From the NCBI GenBank assembly GCA_029287435.1, contig JARFRD010000002.1:1-37470 (forward strand): DNA of 37,470 nt. Reading direction: 5' to 3'. The notes beneath the pieces were generated by a model that searched no databases, had not been told where the DNA came from, and worked only from the letters and a program-made list of their open reading frames with translations. Below are positions 1 to 8,702 of the stretch, in pieces (the stretch's first letter is position 1; each line of letters begins with the position of its first letter). Source of the DNA: Gammaproteobacteria bacterium. GTDB lineage: Bacteria > Pseudomonadota > Gammaproteobacteria > SZUA-229. The translations under genes and the position numbers were made by a program.

Positions 1-1081
1 CATTCAATCTCTAGCCACAACTATATTTCTAGCTGCCATCTTTTTATTCGCTGCTGCAGTTCTGTGGTCACCTCGAGGTGGCTTCTCCGGTCTGGCTCAG
101 CTATGGGAAAGGTACCTGTTAAATATTGGTGGGCCATTTGAGCAGTGGATTTCCCAGTTATCTTCTCTAGAAGCCAACTCATCGCTGGAACCAGATTATT
201 TCCTTGAAACCAGCATTCGTTATTTACAGGAAAGGCACTGGATCAGCGGGATACACTGGAAGACCCAGTATGCCGATAAGACATCCGGTGATGTAACAAA
301 AAATGGCGTATCAGTCTCTGACGACAAGATCGAGCTTACGTTATATACACACAGCCCGGTTGGCCCGGCCTTGTTATTACATACAAAGCTGCTGCTAAGC
401 GTACTTACTTTTTACTACAAGGCGAAACTGCAGGAGCGTATGCTCACCAAGCAGGCACATCTGCGTGCAATATACGAAACCGGCTCAAAATTGACTCATG
501 ATGTAAAAAACATCCTGCAGTCAACCCAGGTACTTGCTCAGGCCGTGTCCAGCGATGACGCCAGAATCGAAGAAACTTATGAAATGCTTAGACGTCAGCT
601 ACCATTGCTGACAGACAGGTTACAGACCACACTCGATAAACTCAGCACACCCGGTCGACAACCGACTGAAACAATCCTGATAAAAACCTGGTGGCGGGAA
701 CTGATGTCGAAATACACCGGGCGTGATATTGAATTCAGTGAATCACTGCATGCGAATCCTGAAATACCCGCTGACGTATTTAACACGGTCACCGAGAATC
801 TGTTAGAAAACGCACGTTCAAAACGCATTATGGAGCCCGGTTTGAACATCAGTCTGACTATCCAGGCCGATAATCATTCAATTAATCTTCGTGTGATTGA
901 TAATGGCTCACCGATTCCTGAAGACACCTCTTCTCGCCTGTTCAACGAAGTACTGTTCTCTGAAAACGGCTTTGGTATTGGCCTGTATCAGTCAAGTCAA
1001 CTGGCAATGAAAGCGGGTTATAAGCTTAGCCTCGAAAGTAATAATCAGGGTAATGTTTGTTTCTGCCTGTCAAAACAGTAG
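1..1081 (+). CDS. Sensor histidine kinase (5' truncated by window edge)
   Basis: The listed ORF begins at a TTG (371), but the same frame is open back to base 2, so the gene enters from outside and about 359 residues are visible. The first visible residues form a membrane segment (TTIFLAAIFLFAAAVLW). A GAF-like stretch follows, then the dimerisation/phosphoacceptor helix with the H-box LTHDVKNILQS (His codon near 497). The ATPase domain shows an N-box (NLLENA), a G1 box (DNGSPIP) and a G2 box (GFGIGLYQ). It would autophosphorylate on His and pass the phosphate to a response regulator. It converges on the pilus-like operon with only nine bases between stop codons. The HDxKN H-box also occurs in PrsK-type kinases, and the operon's first gene is a PrsR-like regulator, so the pair may be partners; that is inference. 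The input domain is outside the window. Confidence 0.85.
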   Translation, partial: IQSLATTIFLAAIFLFAAAVLWSPRGGFSGLAQLWERYLLNIGGPFEQWISQLSSLEANSSLEPDYFLETSIRYLQERHWISGIHWKTQYADKTSGDVTKNGVSVSDDKIELTLYTHSPVGPALLLHTKLLLSVLTFYYKAKLQERMLTKQAHLRAIYETGSKLTHDVKNILQSTQVLAQAVSSDDARIEETYEMLRRQLPLLTDRLQTTLDKLSTPGRQPTETILIKTWWRELMSKYTGRDIEFSESLHANPEIPADVFNTVTENLLENARSKRIMEPGLNISLTIQADNHSINLRVIDNGSPIPEDTSSRLFNEVLFSENGFGIGLYQSSQLAMKAGYKLSLESNNQGNVCFCLSKQ

Positions 1082-1090
1082 TAATCACTA

Positions 1091-1876
1091 TTACGGCAGC
1101 ATTCCGGCATTCAGCATTTCAGCTTTGAGTTCATAGTCGGTCAGCCATATTATCAGATCATCGAATGGGCCCCCAGCCGTTGTAGTACCCTCCAGTGATG
1201 AGGTCCTGCTGATGAACTCGCTGTCATTCGAATTTGTATTATTGGTTTCATCAACATGGCTATCACCTACACTGGCTTCGTGTGCGGCGATGGTTTCATT
1301 CAAGCTGCTATCTGTGCTGATTCCGCCCAGCCTGTTTTTGCCGTGTGATACAACCACTGCAGTTATATTTGTTGCAAGTGACACCTCGTTATCTGCTGCA
1401 TCACGCGTCATTACTGTCATGGCTGTAACCGGTGACGCAAAGACAAATGGATTAGCATGGTCTGCGTATGCCGGGTCCACCCAGTATGTATAGCGCGTAT
1501 TCCATGCATCACCCCTGCCCAGCCCCAGCGTTACCCATGGCAGGTTACCCACACCACCGACGCCAACGCTACAGGTAGTTCCGTTAATATCCTCAATACC
1601 ATCGTTTGCCGTACCCACACAGCCAAAGGGGTTCCTGCAATCCGGGCATGGTAAGTAGGGGCCAACACCTCCCCGAATCGGGTCCGGATTCAACGCGTAG
1701 CCGACTAGCGCTTTTTTGATGTCTTCAAGTTCTTCTCGAGTCTCGGCAATTCGAGTACTGTCAATTCTTGCACCAAATGTGCCTATAAAACCGCCGATCA
1801 GTACACCGACGATAACCAGGACAATAGCCAGTTCAATCAGTGTAAAACCTTGTTGATGAGACTGCTGATTAATCAT
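1091..1876 (-). CDS. Prepilin-like protein, single-domain paralogue
   Basis: A class III-type prepilin signal is clear: a short polar leader, then G|FTLIELAIVLVIVGVLIGG with Glu at +5. Cleavage would be by a prepilin peptidase and the hydrophobic helix would pack in a filament core. The globular part has a YLPCPD motif, a PWVTLGLGRGDAW segment and several cysteines. I chose the ATG at 1876 because it overlaps the upstream stop as ATGA; the track start at 1891 adds five residues. At about 261 residues it is much longer than a typical major pilin (roughly 150-180). It is the last gene of the minus-strand operon and is homologous to the first half of its neighbour. Its role as main subunit, minor pilin or tip protein cannot be decided from sequence. 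Confidence 0.8.
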   Translation of the reverse strand: MINQQSHQQGFTLIELAIVLVIVGVLIGGFIGTFGARIDSTRIAETREELEDIKKALVGYALNPDPIRGGVGPYLPCPDCRNPFGCVGTANDGIEDINGTTCSVGVGGVGNLPWVTLGLGRGDAWNTRYTYWVDPAYADHANPFVFASPVTAMTVMTRDAADNEVSLATNITAVVVSHGKNRLGGISTDSSLNETIAAHEASVGDSHVDETNNTNSNDSEFISRTSSLEGTTTAGGPFDDLIIWLTDYELKAEMLNAGMLP

Positions 1877-3111
1877 GGGATCAGGGGCCATACACTGTCA
1901 TTGGACTCTGCTGCATCATAAACAAGATCCAGGTCAGCATTTTCGTTTTCATAGTATTCATTAATATTATTTATATGCCTGACACCGTTTAAATCTCTTC
2001 CCGCAAAAGTAACGACAAGGTCAGCATCGGTTATCGGCGGATTCACGTTATTTACCGTCAGGCAGTCAACACCAATGGTACAGGGAACGCTGGCTGCAAC
2101 GTGATAATACGTCACCTTGTGCCAGTCTTCCGCCTCCAGCCATACTGGCAATAAACCGTCCGCACAATTGCCTGGATTCCACTCGGTCGAATCTACCGGC
2201 ACATGACCCTGACGCACACCTGCATCGCTGGTATACAGACCAACTGCTTTTGTCGGGTCAAATGCAGACGCTTCTGGTAAATTGCCACAATTTGCAATAT
2301 CAGCATATGCAATCAATGCATTAGCCAGTTCTCCAGCTACACGTTGATGGATCACTTCCATGATTTCGTCATAAGTAATCACTTCGACGATATCATTTAC
2401 CTGCACCTGCGCTCCGGGGCGAACAACACCACTGATAAAGCCATCGAGTGTGCCATGCTGAAAACTCGCGTTATCCTCACCAAAGGCAATATCCAGGTAA
2501 TTCAGTGGATCATTCGGGTCCCCTGTAGCCGGCGAACGATCCTGCACATACGCATCTGACCGAACCAGCGCTTCACCCGGAGCCAGAATAACCGCAACTA
2601 TTCCATTACCGGTTGTACCATCGAAACGAATATTATTGTTGTTATCACGCACAGTGATGTTACCCGTTGTCGCTGAATTCACTTTGTTAACTGCCGGGCT
2701 GTTTGTATAGTCAAACGTATCTGCAACTGCGTACCAGAGTCCTTCATTGGCGCCATCACGAAGATCGCCGGCACCAACTGTGACCCAGGGAAAACGTCCC
2801 ACATTAACGACACCCGCGGGATTACAGCCAATGACTACCGATACACCATCGTTATCCAGATCCGGGCATGGTAAATAACCCGGCCCTCTGTTTGCCCCGG
2901 TTATTTCAGGGTAGTTAGCCGCATAGGCCAGCAGCGCTTTTTTTGCCTTTTTTAGCGCATCATTTGTTCGCGCATTGTTTTCAAACTCGAGGTCTCGTGC
3001 CGACATGTTCGAGATAAAAAAGGTGATAGCAGTTAATGCGATCACGATGATAATAAGCAGTAATGCTATTCCCTGCTGCCTGTTCCTACCAGCTACATAA
3101 AGCGATCGCAT
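1873..3111 (-). CDS. Large prepilin-like protein with duplicated globular domain
   Basis: The N-terminus is RQQG|IALLLIIIVIALTAITFF, a type IV pilin-like hydrophobic helix after a Gly, but without the Glu at +5, as is seen in PilX/GspK-type minor pilins. At 412 residues it is very large for a pilin. Residues from about 40 carry KKALLAYA, GYLPCPD and PWVTVGAG motifs shared with the next gene. A second, more divergent copy appears later (ELANALIAYA, LLPVWLEAEDWHKVTYYH, DADLVVTFAGRDL). Several cysteines could form disulfides. It is translationally coupled to the downstream prepilin gene (ATGA). The likely place is the filament tip or a minor subunit, by analogy with GspK; this is inference. Confidence 0.75.
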   Translation of the reverse strand: MRSLYVAGRNRQQGIALLLIIIVIALTAITFFISNMSARDLEFENNARTNDALKKAKKALLAYAANYPEITGANRGPGYLPCPDLDNDGVSVVIGCNPAGVVNVGRFPWVTVGAGDLRDGANEGLWYAVADTFDYTNSPAVNKVNSATTGNITVRDNNNNIRFDGTTGNGIVAVILAPGEALVRSDAYVQDRSPATGDPNDPLNYLDIAFGEDNASFQHGTLDGFISGVVRPGAQVQVNDIVEVITYDEIMEVIHQRVAGELANALIAYADIANCGNLPEASAFDPTKAVGLYTSDAGVRQGHVPVDSTEWNPGNCADGLLPVWLEAEDWHKVTYYHVAASVPCTIGVDCLTVNNVNPPITDADLVVTFAGRDLNGVRHINNINEYYENENADLDLVYDAAESNDSVWPLIP

Positions 3112-3122
3112 AATTTGTGCGG

Positions 3123-3542
3123 TTAATAATTATCTTTAACCGTACCTGTTGTCTCAGACCAGCTCTGGCCAGGCTGCATCATGATCTGGTGTTCATCCGT
3201 TTTTACCGGAACCTTGTATGATTCCTTGTTTACTTCTTTTGGATTTACTCTTACGCCATCTACTTTATTACTTTTTAAGGAGCTTTTATCATTGACCCAT
3301 ATAACATTGTTACCAGCTTCACGTATCATTACGCCATTTAACTCAACATCAGTTACAGCAGGCCTGTCTTCGATATTATTTGATGTCGCTGATCGCATGG
3401 CGTCTAGTTGTTGTCTTTCCTGTGGACTGGTGAAAAGACGATCAATGTTATCTGCTCCATATTTCTCGCTTGCTGACAACACCAGCGGCAGAACCATGCA
3501 ACACGCTAGCGATCCCAGGACCAGTTTGTTTACTTTACGCAT
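3123..3542 (-). CDS. MshK-like periplasmic pilus assembly protein
   Basis: I moved the start to the ATG at 3542, which has AAGGTG just upstream and lies two bases after the preceding stop. The track's longer version (3590) would run into the upstream gene. The protein is then 139 residues with a signal peptide (MRKVNKLVLGSLACCMVLPLVLSA). The mature part has RLFTSPQERQQLDAMR, followed by short beta-rich segments (VELNGVMIREAGNNVIWVND). That layout, and the position after the PilO-like gene, resemble MshK/PilP-type proteins that link inner-membrane components to the secretin. Similarity is weak, so the name is by position and architecture rather than strong family motifs. Confidence 0.6.
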   Translation of the reverse strand: MRKVNKLVLGSLACCMVLPLVLSASEKYGADNIDRLFTSPQERQQLDAMRSATSNNIEDRPAVTDVELNGVMIREAGNNVIWVNDKSSLKSNKVDGVRVNPKEVNKESYKVPVKTDEHQIMMQPGQSWSETTGTVKDNY

Positions 3543-3544
3543 AC

Positions 3545-4162
3545 TTACACCTTGCTCGCTTTCTTCAGCGTATACCAGCTTAATTCGCAATAAGCCCTCA
3601 TGTTCTCCCTGGCCATTTCAGCGCTCAACTGTTCAAGCCCTGATTTATTGATTAACTCCACATCACATTTATCAACTACACTGAGCCCGCGCGCATGACT
3701 GCGTAATGCATTTAACATCGCGAACAGATCCCCCTCATGCATAAACTTCATGTCAAGCGACATCGTGCTCTTAAAAACATCTATACCCTTATAGCGCTTA
3801 TCCAGTGATTTTTTTTCCTGCAGCACCTGGTTTGAAATACTGTATTTAACAGTTGCCATTCCTCTGGATTGAGCTGTTTTCTGTACGACCTCTACCCAGC
3901 TCAAACGATTTTCATCCCCTATGACCGAATTATCTTTTAGCTGTTTAAAGGTATTTTCATGCTTAACCAGGATCTGGTTATTTTTGTTCGCTTCCTCTAT
4001 CTTGTTTCGCCATTTACGCATTTCACGCTTGGCCTTTATTTCCTCCTCGTCTGCTTTCACTTTATACATATCAGACAGAGTAACAACCGTTGCCATCGAC
4101 AGCGCAATAACAATGAATACGGCCAGAGCCTTTTTGGTTGTTGAGTGCAGATTTTTATGCAT
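3545..4162 (-). CDS. PilO/MshJ-like inner-membrane pilus assembly protein
   Basis: A 205-residue bitopic protein: a short cytoplasmic tail, one membrane helix (about residues 11-32, ALAVFIVIALSMATVVTL), a charged coiled-coil segment (KADEEEIKAKREMRKWRNKI) and a periplasmic alpha/beta domain. This is the PilO/GspM/MshJ plan. Such proteins pair with PilN-like partners to connect the cytoplasmic PilM ring and platform to the secretin. It overlaps the preceding PilM/PilN-like gene by eight bases, implying coupled translation, and is followed two bases later by the MshK-like gene. Confidence 0.7.
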   Translation of the reverse strand: MHKNLHSTTKKALAVFIVIALSMATVVTLSDMYKVKADEEEIKAKREMRKWRNKIEEANKNNQILVKHENTFKQLKDNSVIGDENRLSWVEVVQKTAQSRGMATVKYSISNQVLQEKKSLDKRYKGIDVFKSTMSLDMKFMHEGDLFAMLNALRSHARGLSVVDKCDVELINKSGLEQLSAEMARENMRAYCELSWYTLKKASKV

Positions 4163-5765
4163 TTTCTGGCGCCTTCATAATTACCCGAAGAGAAAAAGCC
4201 CCTGTATTTCCTTTTGATACTGCCGCTTCTCCTGAAAGTGAAGTTTTGCTTTCAGAGGCAAACTTCTTGCTTGATCTGACTTCTACCGGCAGACTGATTG
4301 CACTTACATCTTCCACACGCTCATTTTCACTAATAACCGAAATAATATTATTAATATGATTGACTGATTCTCTGTAATTATCTGAAGCTACGGGGATTCT
4401 TCCGGAAACAACAGCCACATGCTGAATACTGTCACTCGATGCTGGATTGGTTTCTTTATACGCTATAGCAACAGGTTTGTTTCTGGATTTCTTTTTGGAC
4501 TTTGCCAAATCGAGCTGGCGGGTAGACCATTCAATCTTGTCGATATAAACCGTGCCAAGATGGGCTTGACTGATGATCTTGCTCAGCTCAACCATAAAAT
4601 CCATAGGCGTATTTTCACTACTGGCTTCAATCTGTCTGACCAGCGTTACAGCCGTGTCCATTAATCCCGCATTAGAAAACAGCTCCTCGTAGGCCTCATA
4701 TTTTTCCTTATAAACACGTTTAAATTCTGTTGACTCCTGCTTCAGCAGGTCTGTTGAACTTTTCAATGACATACCTTCAGATATATTCGATTCGATCATC
4801 AATAAAGCAGCAAGCACTACAACCACAGATGTTGCATATAACGCAGAAGATAAAACAGAATGATAAAAGCGATTAAATTCCTTACTTTCACCATAGTGTG
4901 ACTTTGCGCTGAATTTATTGACTGCTAACCAGGAAAAAATACCATCTGAAAATTTATCCGGCAGCCCTTTAATGCCCAGCTTGTCCTGCACATCTTTAAT
5001 ACGATGAATTTGATAGTCATGTGTGGGATCAGGTTCAAATGATTCAGTCAGAGAATCCAGCTGGCTATCTGATCCAATTACGTGAACATGAATAACCTCA
5101 TCATCTTCAACCTGGTGCTGGTTGCGCATGAAAGTCAGAGTACGATCAACTTCTGGCTTTGCCAGACGACCTATATTCGTAATGTTTGCAGCATCCTGAT
5201 TGATTACCGACTGTCTGCTGGAAATCATTTTTCCATCGATAAAGAATGTCTGCCGCAGATTACTGTTGACCTGTTGACTAACCAGAAGAACCGGTCCTTT
5301 TTTAGCACCTATAGTTGGTAACAAATCTTTGCTGACCAGCGGCAAACTCCAGATGCCTGATAACGGCACATCACTTTCTTCAATAATATCCAGCCATGGC
5401 TTGATTAGTGCCGGATTGGTAATGGCACCAATAAGCACCTCATCGTCTTTTCGTCCTGTCTTCAACCTACCCTGTACTTCAGCATAGGTATATTGCCTGC
5501 TCGCCCGATAATAACGGTCAATCAACCTCGATATTACTGCTTTCCTGTCCTTACCAAATACATGCGGAATAACCTCTTTTCGGAAATCTTCCTCTATAAC
5601 ATCCAGCAGCATCGCTGTAGAACTCTTGGCAGAAGATAACAGGTATTGTCTGAATTTTTCATAGCCGCCACTGTTTGGCTCGAACGAACATGCGCCGGAC
5701 AGCGACTTTACGCTCCAGTGGAAGACTGTTAGCCTGTGGCCTGAAAAATAGAAAACTCTTTTCAC
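4155..5765 (-). CDS. MshI/GspL-like protein (PilM-type ATPase fold plus PilN-type segment)
   Basis: 536 residues starting at GTG (5765) with GGATAGGA upstream. The N-terminal ~290 residues look like a divergent actin-like PilM/GspL/MshI cytoplasmic domain (VLIGAITNPALIKPWLDIIE; GPVLLVSQQVNSNLRQTFF). One membrane helix follows near residues 300-325 (SALYATSVVVVLAALLMI), then a periplasmic coiled coil and a PilN-like domain (MDFMVELSKIISQAHLGTVY). Fusion of the PilM and PilN roles in one chain is the GspL arrangement. It would dock the assembly ATPase to the platform and pair with the PilO-like protein encoded next. Codon use here looks more AT-rich than in mshE and mshL upstream. Confidence 0.7.
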   Translation of the reverse strand: MKRVFYFSGHRLTVFHWSVKSLSGACSFEPNSGGYEKFRQYLLSSAKSSTAMLLDVIEEDFRKEVIPHVFGKDRKAVISRLIDRYYRASRQYTYAEVQGRLKTGRKDDEVLIGAITNPALIKPWLDIIEESDVPLSGIWSLPLVSKDLLPTIGAKKGPVLLVSQQVNSNLRQTFFIDGKMISSRQSVINQDAANITNIGRLAKPEVDRTLTFMRNQHQVEDDEVIHVHVIGSDSQLDSLTESFEPDPTHDYQIHRIKDVQDKLGIKGLPDKFSDGIFSWLAVNKFSAKSHYGESKEFNRFYHSVLSSALYATSVVVVLAALLMIESNISEGMSLKSSTDLLKQESTEFKRVYKEKYEAYEELFSNAGLMDTAVTLVRQIEASSENTPMDFMVELSKIISQAHLGTVYIDKIEWSTRQLDLAKSKKKSRNKPVAIAYKETNPASSDSIQHVAVVSGRIPVASDNYRESVNHINNIISVISENERVEDVSAISLPVEVRSSKKFASESKTSLSGEAAVSKGNTGAFSLRVIMKAPENA

Positions 5766-5776
5766 AATCCTATCCG

Positions 5777-6982
5777 TTAAACCTTAACATTTGACACTGC
5801 ATCGTAAACCGGCCCTAGTACGGCAAGCATAATCCATAGCATGATGCCGCCAAGTAACACTGTCAGGATCGGCATCATCGCCGGCTCCAGTTTCTCAATC
5901 GATTCTTTAACTTCGCGATTATAAAAGTAACTGACATTTAACAAGGCCTCATCCATTGCGCCTGTATCCTCTCCCACCCGTATCATTCTCACGATTAATG
6001 AAGGAAAAACACCGATACTCTCGAAACTTTCGCTTATCTGCGAGCCTTCCGCGATACTTGCTCTCGCTTTATTTATGGAATCCTCGAGTACCAGGTTATC
6101 TACCATGTCCTCAGAAATTGTTAATGCATCAAGCACTGTAATACCCGAGCTATACATCATTGCAAAATAGTTTGCGAATCGAGCCAGTTTTATCTTTGAA
6201 GCAAGCGGCCCAATCAGCCAGATTTTCAGCTTCAGACCATCCAGCAGGTAGCGTAACCCCACATTACGTTTTGCCATGAAGGTGACACCAGCAATTACAA
6301 CTACCGGTACTGTAAAAATCAGATACCAGTATTCGACGAATGCACTGGATACAGCCATTAATACCTTGGTATGTGTTGGAATTTCACTACCAATGTTTTT
6401 TATAAATGGCAGCAACTGCGGCATCAGGTAAATCATCAAAAAACTGACCACGGCCAAAACAACAATCGATACAATCGCCGGGTAAATCATTATTTTTTTC
6501 GTATGGGAAGCCAGCTCATCCTGCCACATAATTGTTTCTGCAAGATCTCTAAGCACTTCTGCAAGATTACCGGTCTCTTCACCCACTCTGACCAGGGTCA
6601 CATAGACCTTGTCAAAAATCAGCGGGTGCTCAGATAGCGCAAGTGAAAACGTTTTACCACCTTCAATGTCGTCAATTACTGTTTGCAGTACGTCTGTAAA
6701 GTGGCCATATTCAATGCTATCCCTGATATCTTTCAGGCTATCAAGTAAAGGTACTCCTGATTTAGTAAGCTGCTCTACGTGAAAGGTGAAATTTATAAGT
6801 TCACGTCGGGTAATTGATTTTTTTTGCAGGAATGACTGCGATAATTTACTTTCCTTGTAACTGAGAAGGTCAAATCCCATGCTACCGAGGCGTTTTTCAA
6901 GCTCCATGGGATTACTCGCAACCATGGTGTCTGATCGCACCTTGCCGTTAGCATCAATGGTCTTGAACTTGTAATCCGGCAT
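5777..6982 (-). CDS. mshG: MshG/GspF/PilC-family platform protein
   Basis: 401 residues, the usual length for the GspF family. It opens with PDYKFKTIDANGKVRSDTM and has two homologous cytoplasmic T2SSF domains, each with the family's G-V-L and GE-TG motifs (TKSGVPLLDSLKDI and VGEETGNLAEVL; SSGITVLDAL and VGEDTGAMDEAL). Membrane helices are evident near residues 165-190, 218-236 and 368-392. It forms the inner-membrane platform that the ATPase rotates or pushes to add or remove pilin subunits. It starts two bases after the ATPase gene's stop. Confidence 0.93.
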   Translation of the reverse strand: MPDYKFKTIDANGKVRSDTMVASNPMELEKRLGSMGFDLLSYKESKLSQSFLQKKSITRRELINFTFHVEQLTKSGVPLLDSLKDIRDSIEYGHFTDVLQTVIDDIEGGKTFSLALSEHPLIFDKVYVTLVRVGEETGNLAEVLRDLAETIMWQDELASHTKKIMIYPAIVSIVVLAVVSFLMIYLMPQLLPFIKNIGSEIPTHTKVLMAVSSAFVEYWYLIFTVPVVVIAGVTFMAKRNVGLRYLLDGLKLKIWLIGPLASKIKLARFANYFAMMYSSGITVLDALTISEDMVDNLVLEDSINKARASIAEGSQISESFESIGVFPSLIVRMIRVGEDTGAMDEALLNVSYFYNREVKESIEKLEPAMMPILTVLLGGIMLWIMLAVLGPVYDAVSNVKV

Positions 6983-6984
6983 GC

Positions 6985-8700
6985 TTACATCAACCTCTGA
7001 GTCAGGTCGATCACACGTGAAACCTCCTGCAAGGTCGTTTCACCATCCAGTACTCGCCTGATGGCATCATCTGCCAACGATTTATAGCCCGTCGATTTTG
7101 CGCAGGCTCTTAACTCACCCAGAGTTGCACGTTTCGCAATCAATTCATCGAGCTCATTATCAATTCTCAGCGCCTCGATAATAGCGACACGACCTTTATA
7201 TCCCGTGTTATCACAATGTGGACAACCGGCAGCATCATATATCGTCAGTGCTTCGCTGACATATTCAACACCAAGCAACTTGCTGTCGGTCTCGTCAGCT
7301 TCGCGTGGTTTTTTACATTCCGGGCACAACAGGCGCACCAGGCGCTGACTGATAATGCCAATAATGTTGCCCGTCATAATGTCCGGCAACACGCCAATAT
7401 CGAGCAGGCGTGGGATCGCACCAATCGCAGAGTTGGTATGTAGTGTCGAAAGCACCTGGTGACCCGTCATCGCTGCCCTGAATGCCATGTCGGCCGTATC
7501 TTCATCACGAATCTCACCAACGAGGATAATGTCGGGGTCCTGACGCATCATCGATCGAATACCATTTGCGAAATCCATGCGTGCGACTTCGTTGACCGAT
7601 GTCTGCCGAATCATATCCACCGGATATTCGACAGGATCTTCCAGCGTCATGATGTTGACCTGTTCCGACTTGACGTAATTCAGCAGTGAATACAGGGTTG
7701 TGGTCTTACCGCTACCCGTGGGGCCTGTGACCAGGATGATGCCTTCAGGACGTGCCATCATCAGGCGTAATGCATTTAAAGTGCCTTCATTTAGGCCAAG
7801 CTGTTCCAGTGGCACGATACCTTTTGCACGATCCAGTACACGCAGTACAATATTCTCACCATGCGTTGTGGGCTGTGCCGACACACGAAAATCTACACGA
7901 TGCCCCTGCACCTGCAGGCTCAGACGCCCATCCTGAGGAATACGTGTTTCAGCGATATTCATGTTTGACATGACTTTCAGGCGCACAACGATGGCAGACC
8001 AGTAATCCTTATGCAGACTGCGAATCTGTCGCATCACGCCATCAATGCGATAGCGTAAACGCAGAAAGCCGTCTTCGGGCTCAAAGTGAATATCGGATGC
8101 CTCACGCTTCACCGCGTCAGCCAGTATTGCATCCACCAGTCTTACCAATGGCTGACTGTATTCATCATCGATGGTATCCAGACTCTGATAATCGATTTCA
8201 CCGGTCTCGATCTCGTTAAGAATGCCATCGACTGATAACTCATAGCCGTAGAACTGGTCGATTGCTTTCTTGATTTCGCCTTCGCCGGCGACCATCGGTA
8301 CAATTTCAATCTTGCGACCAACCAGTGCATGGATGCGGTCAAGCACCAGCAGGTCAGACGCATTTTTCATTGCGATTTTCAGCTGCTGATCATCATCGTC
8401 ATAGCTGACCGGTATAATGGTATGACGATCGGCGACTTCCTTGGGAACCAGTGTCAGCGCTTCCTGGTCAGGAATAACACTGGCAAGATCCACACTGTCG
8501 ACACCCAGTACCTTGCCGAGCACATCGCGCATCACGGATTCAGAAACGAACCCGAGACTGACGAGTATTTCGCCGATCAGTCGCCCTGTTTTCTTCTGCT
8601 CGGTGAGCGCAATATCGACCTGGTCAACTGACACCAGGCCTTTCTCGACGAGCTCTTCACCAAGCCGCTTTTTTTTCTTTGTCATTGCTGGTGCGTTCAT
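6985..8700 (-). CDS. mshE: MshE/GspE-family assembly ATPase with MshEN-like N-terminus
   Basis: 571 residues. The C-terminal motor has Walker A (GPTGSGKTTTLYS), the Asp box and Walker B (DPDIILVGEIRDEDTADMAF), the His box (TGHQVLSTLHTN) and a CxxC...CxxC zinc motif (CPECKKPR, CPHCDNTGYKGR) typical of extension ATPases. The N-terminus carries two LG-x-x-L repeats separated by five residues (RLGEELVEKGLVS, then LIGEILVSLGFVS), the pattern of the c-di-GMP-binding MshEN domain. The second copy has Leu for the usual Lys/Arg and Val for the final Gln. It powers filament or pseudopilus assembly, docked on the MshI-like and MshG proteins. Confidence 0.95.
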   Translation of the reverse strand: MNAPAMTKKKKRLGEELVEKGLVSVDQVDIALTEQKKTGRLIGEILVSLGFVSESVMRDVLGKVLGVDSVDLASVIPDQEALTLVPKEVADRHTIIPVSYDDDDQQLKIAMKNASDLLVLDRIHALVGRKIEIVPMVAGEGEIKKAIDQFYGYELSVDGILNEIETGEIDYQSLDTIDDEYSQPLVRLVDAILADAVKREASDIHFEPEDGFLRLRYRIDGVMRQIRSLHKDYWSAIVVRLKVMSNMNIAETRIPQDGRLSLQVQGHRVDFRVSAQPTTHGENIVLRVLDRAKGIVPLEQLGLNEGTLNALRLMMARPEGIILVTGPTGSGKTTTLYSLLNYVKSEQVNIMTLEDPVEYPVDMIRQTSVNEVARMDFANGIRSMMRQDPDIILVGEIRDEDTADMAFRAAMTGHQVLSTLHTNSAIGAIPRLLDIGVLPDIMTGNIIGIISQRLVRLLCPECKKPREADETDSKLLGVEYVSEALTIYDAAGCPHCDNTGYKGRVAIIEALRIDNELDELIAKRATLGELRACAKSTGYKSLADDAIRRVLDGETTLQEVSRVIDLTQRLM

Positions 8701-8702
8701 GG

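Noticed and set aside
3181-3651. Plus-strand ORF of 156 residues
   Set aside because: It is antisense to the MshK-like and PilO-like genes and has no recognisable motifs. It is a shadow frame.
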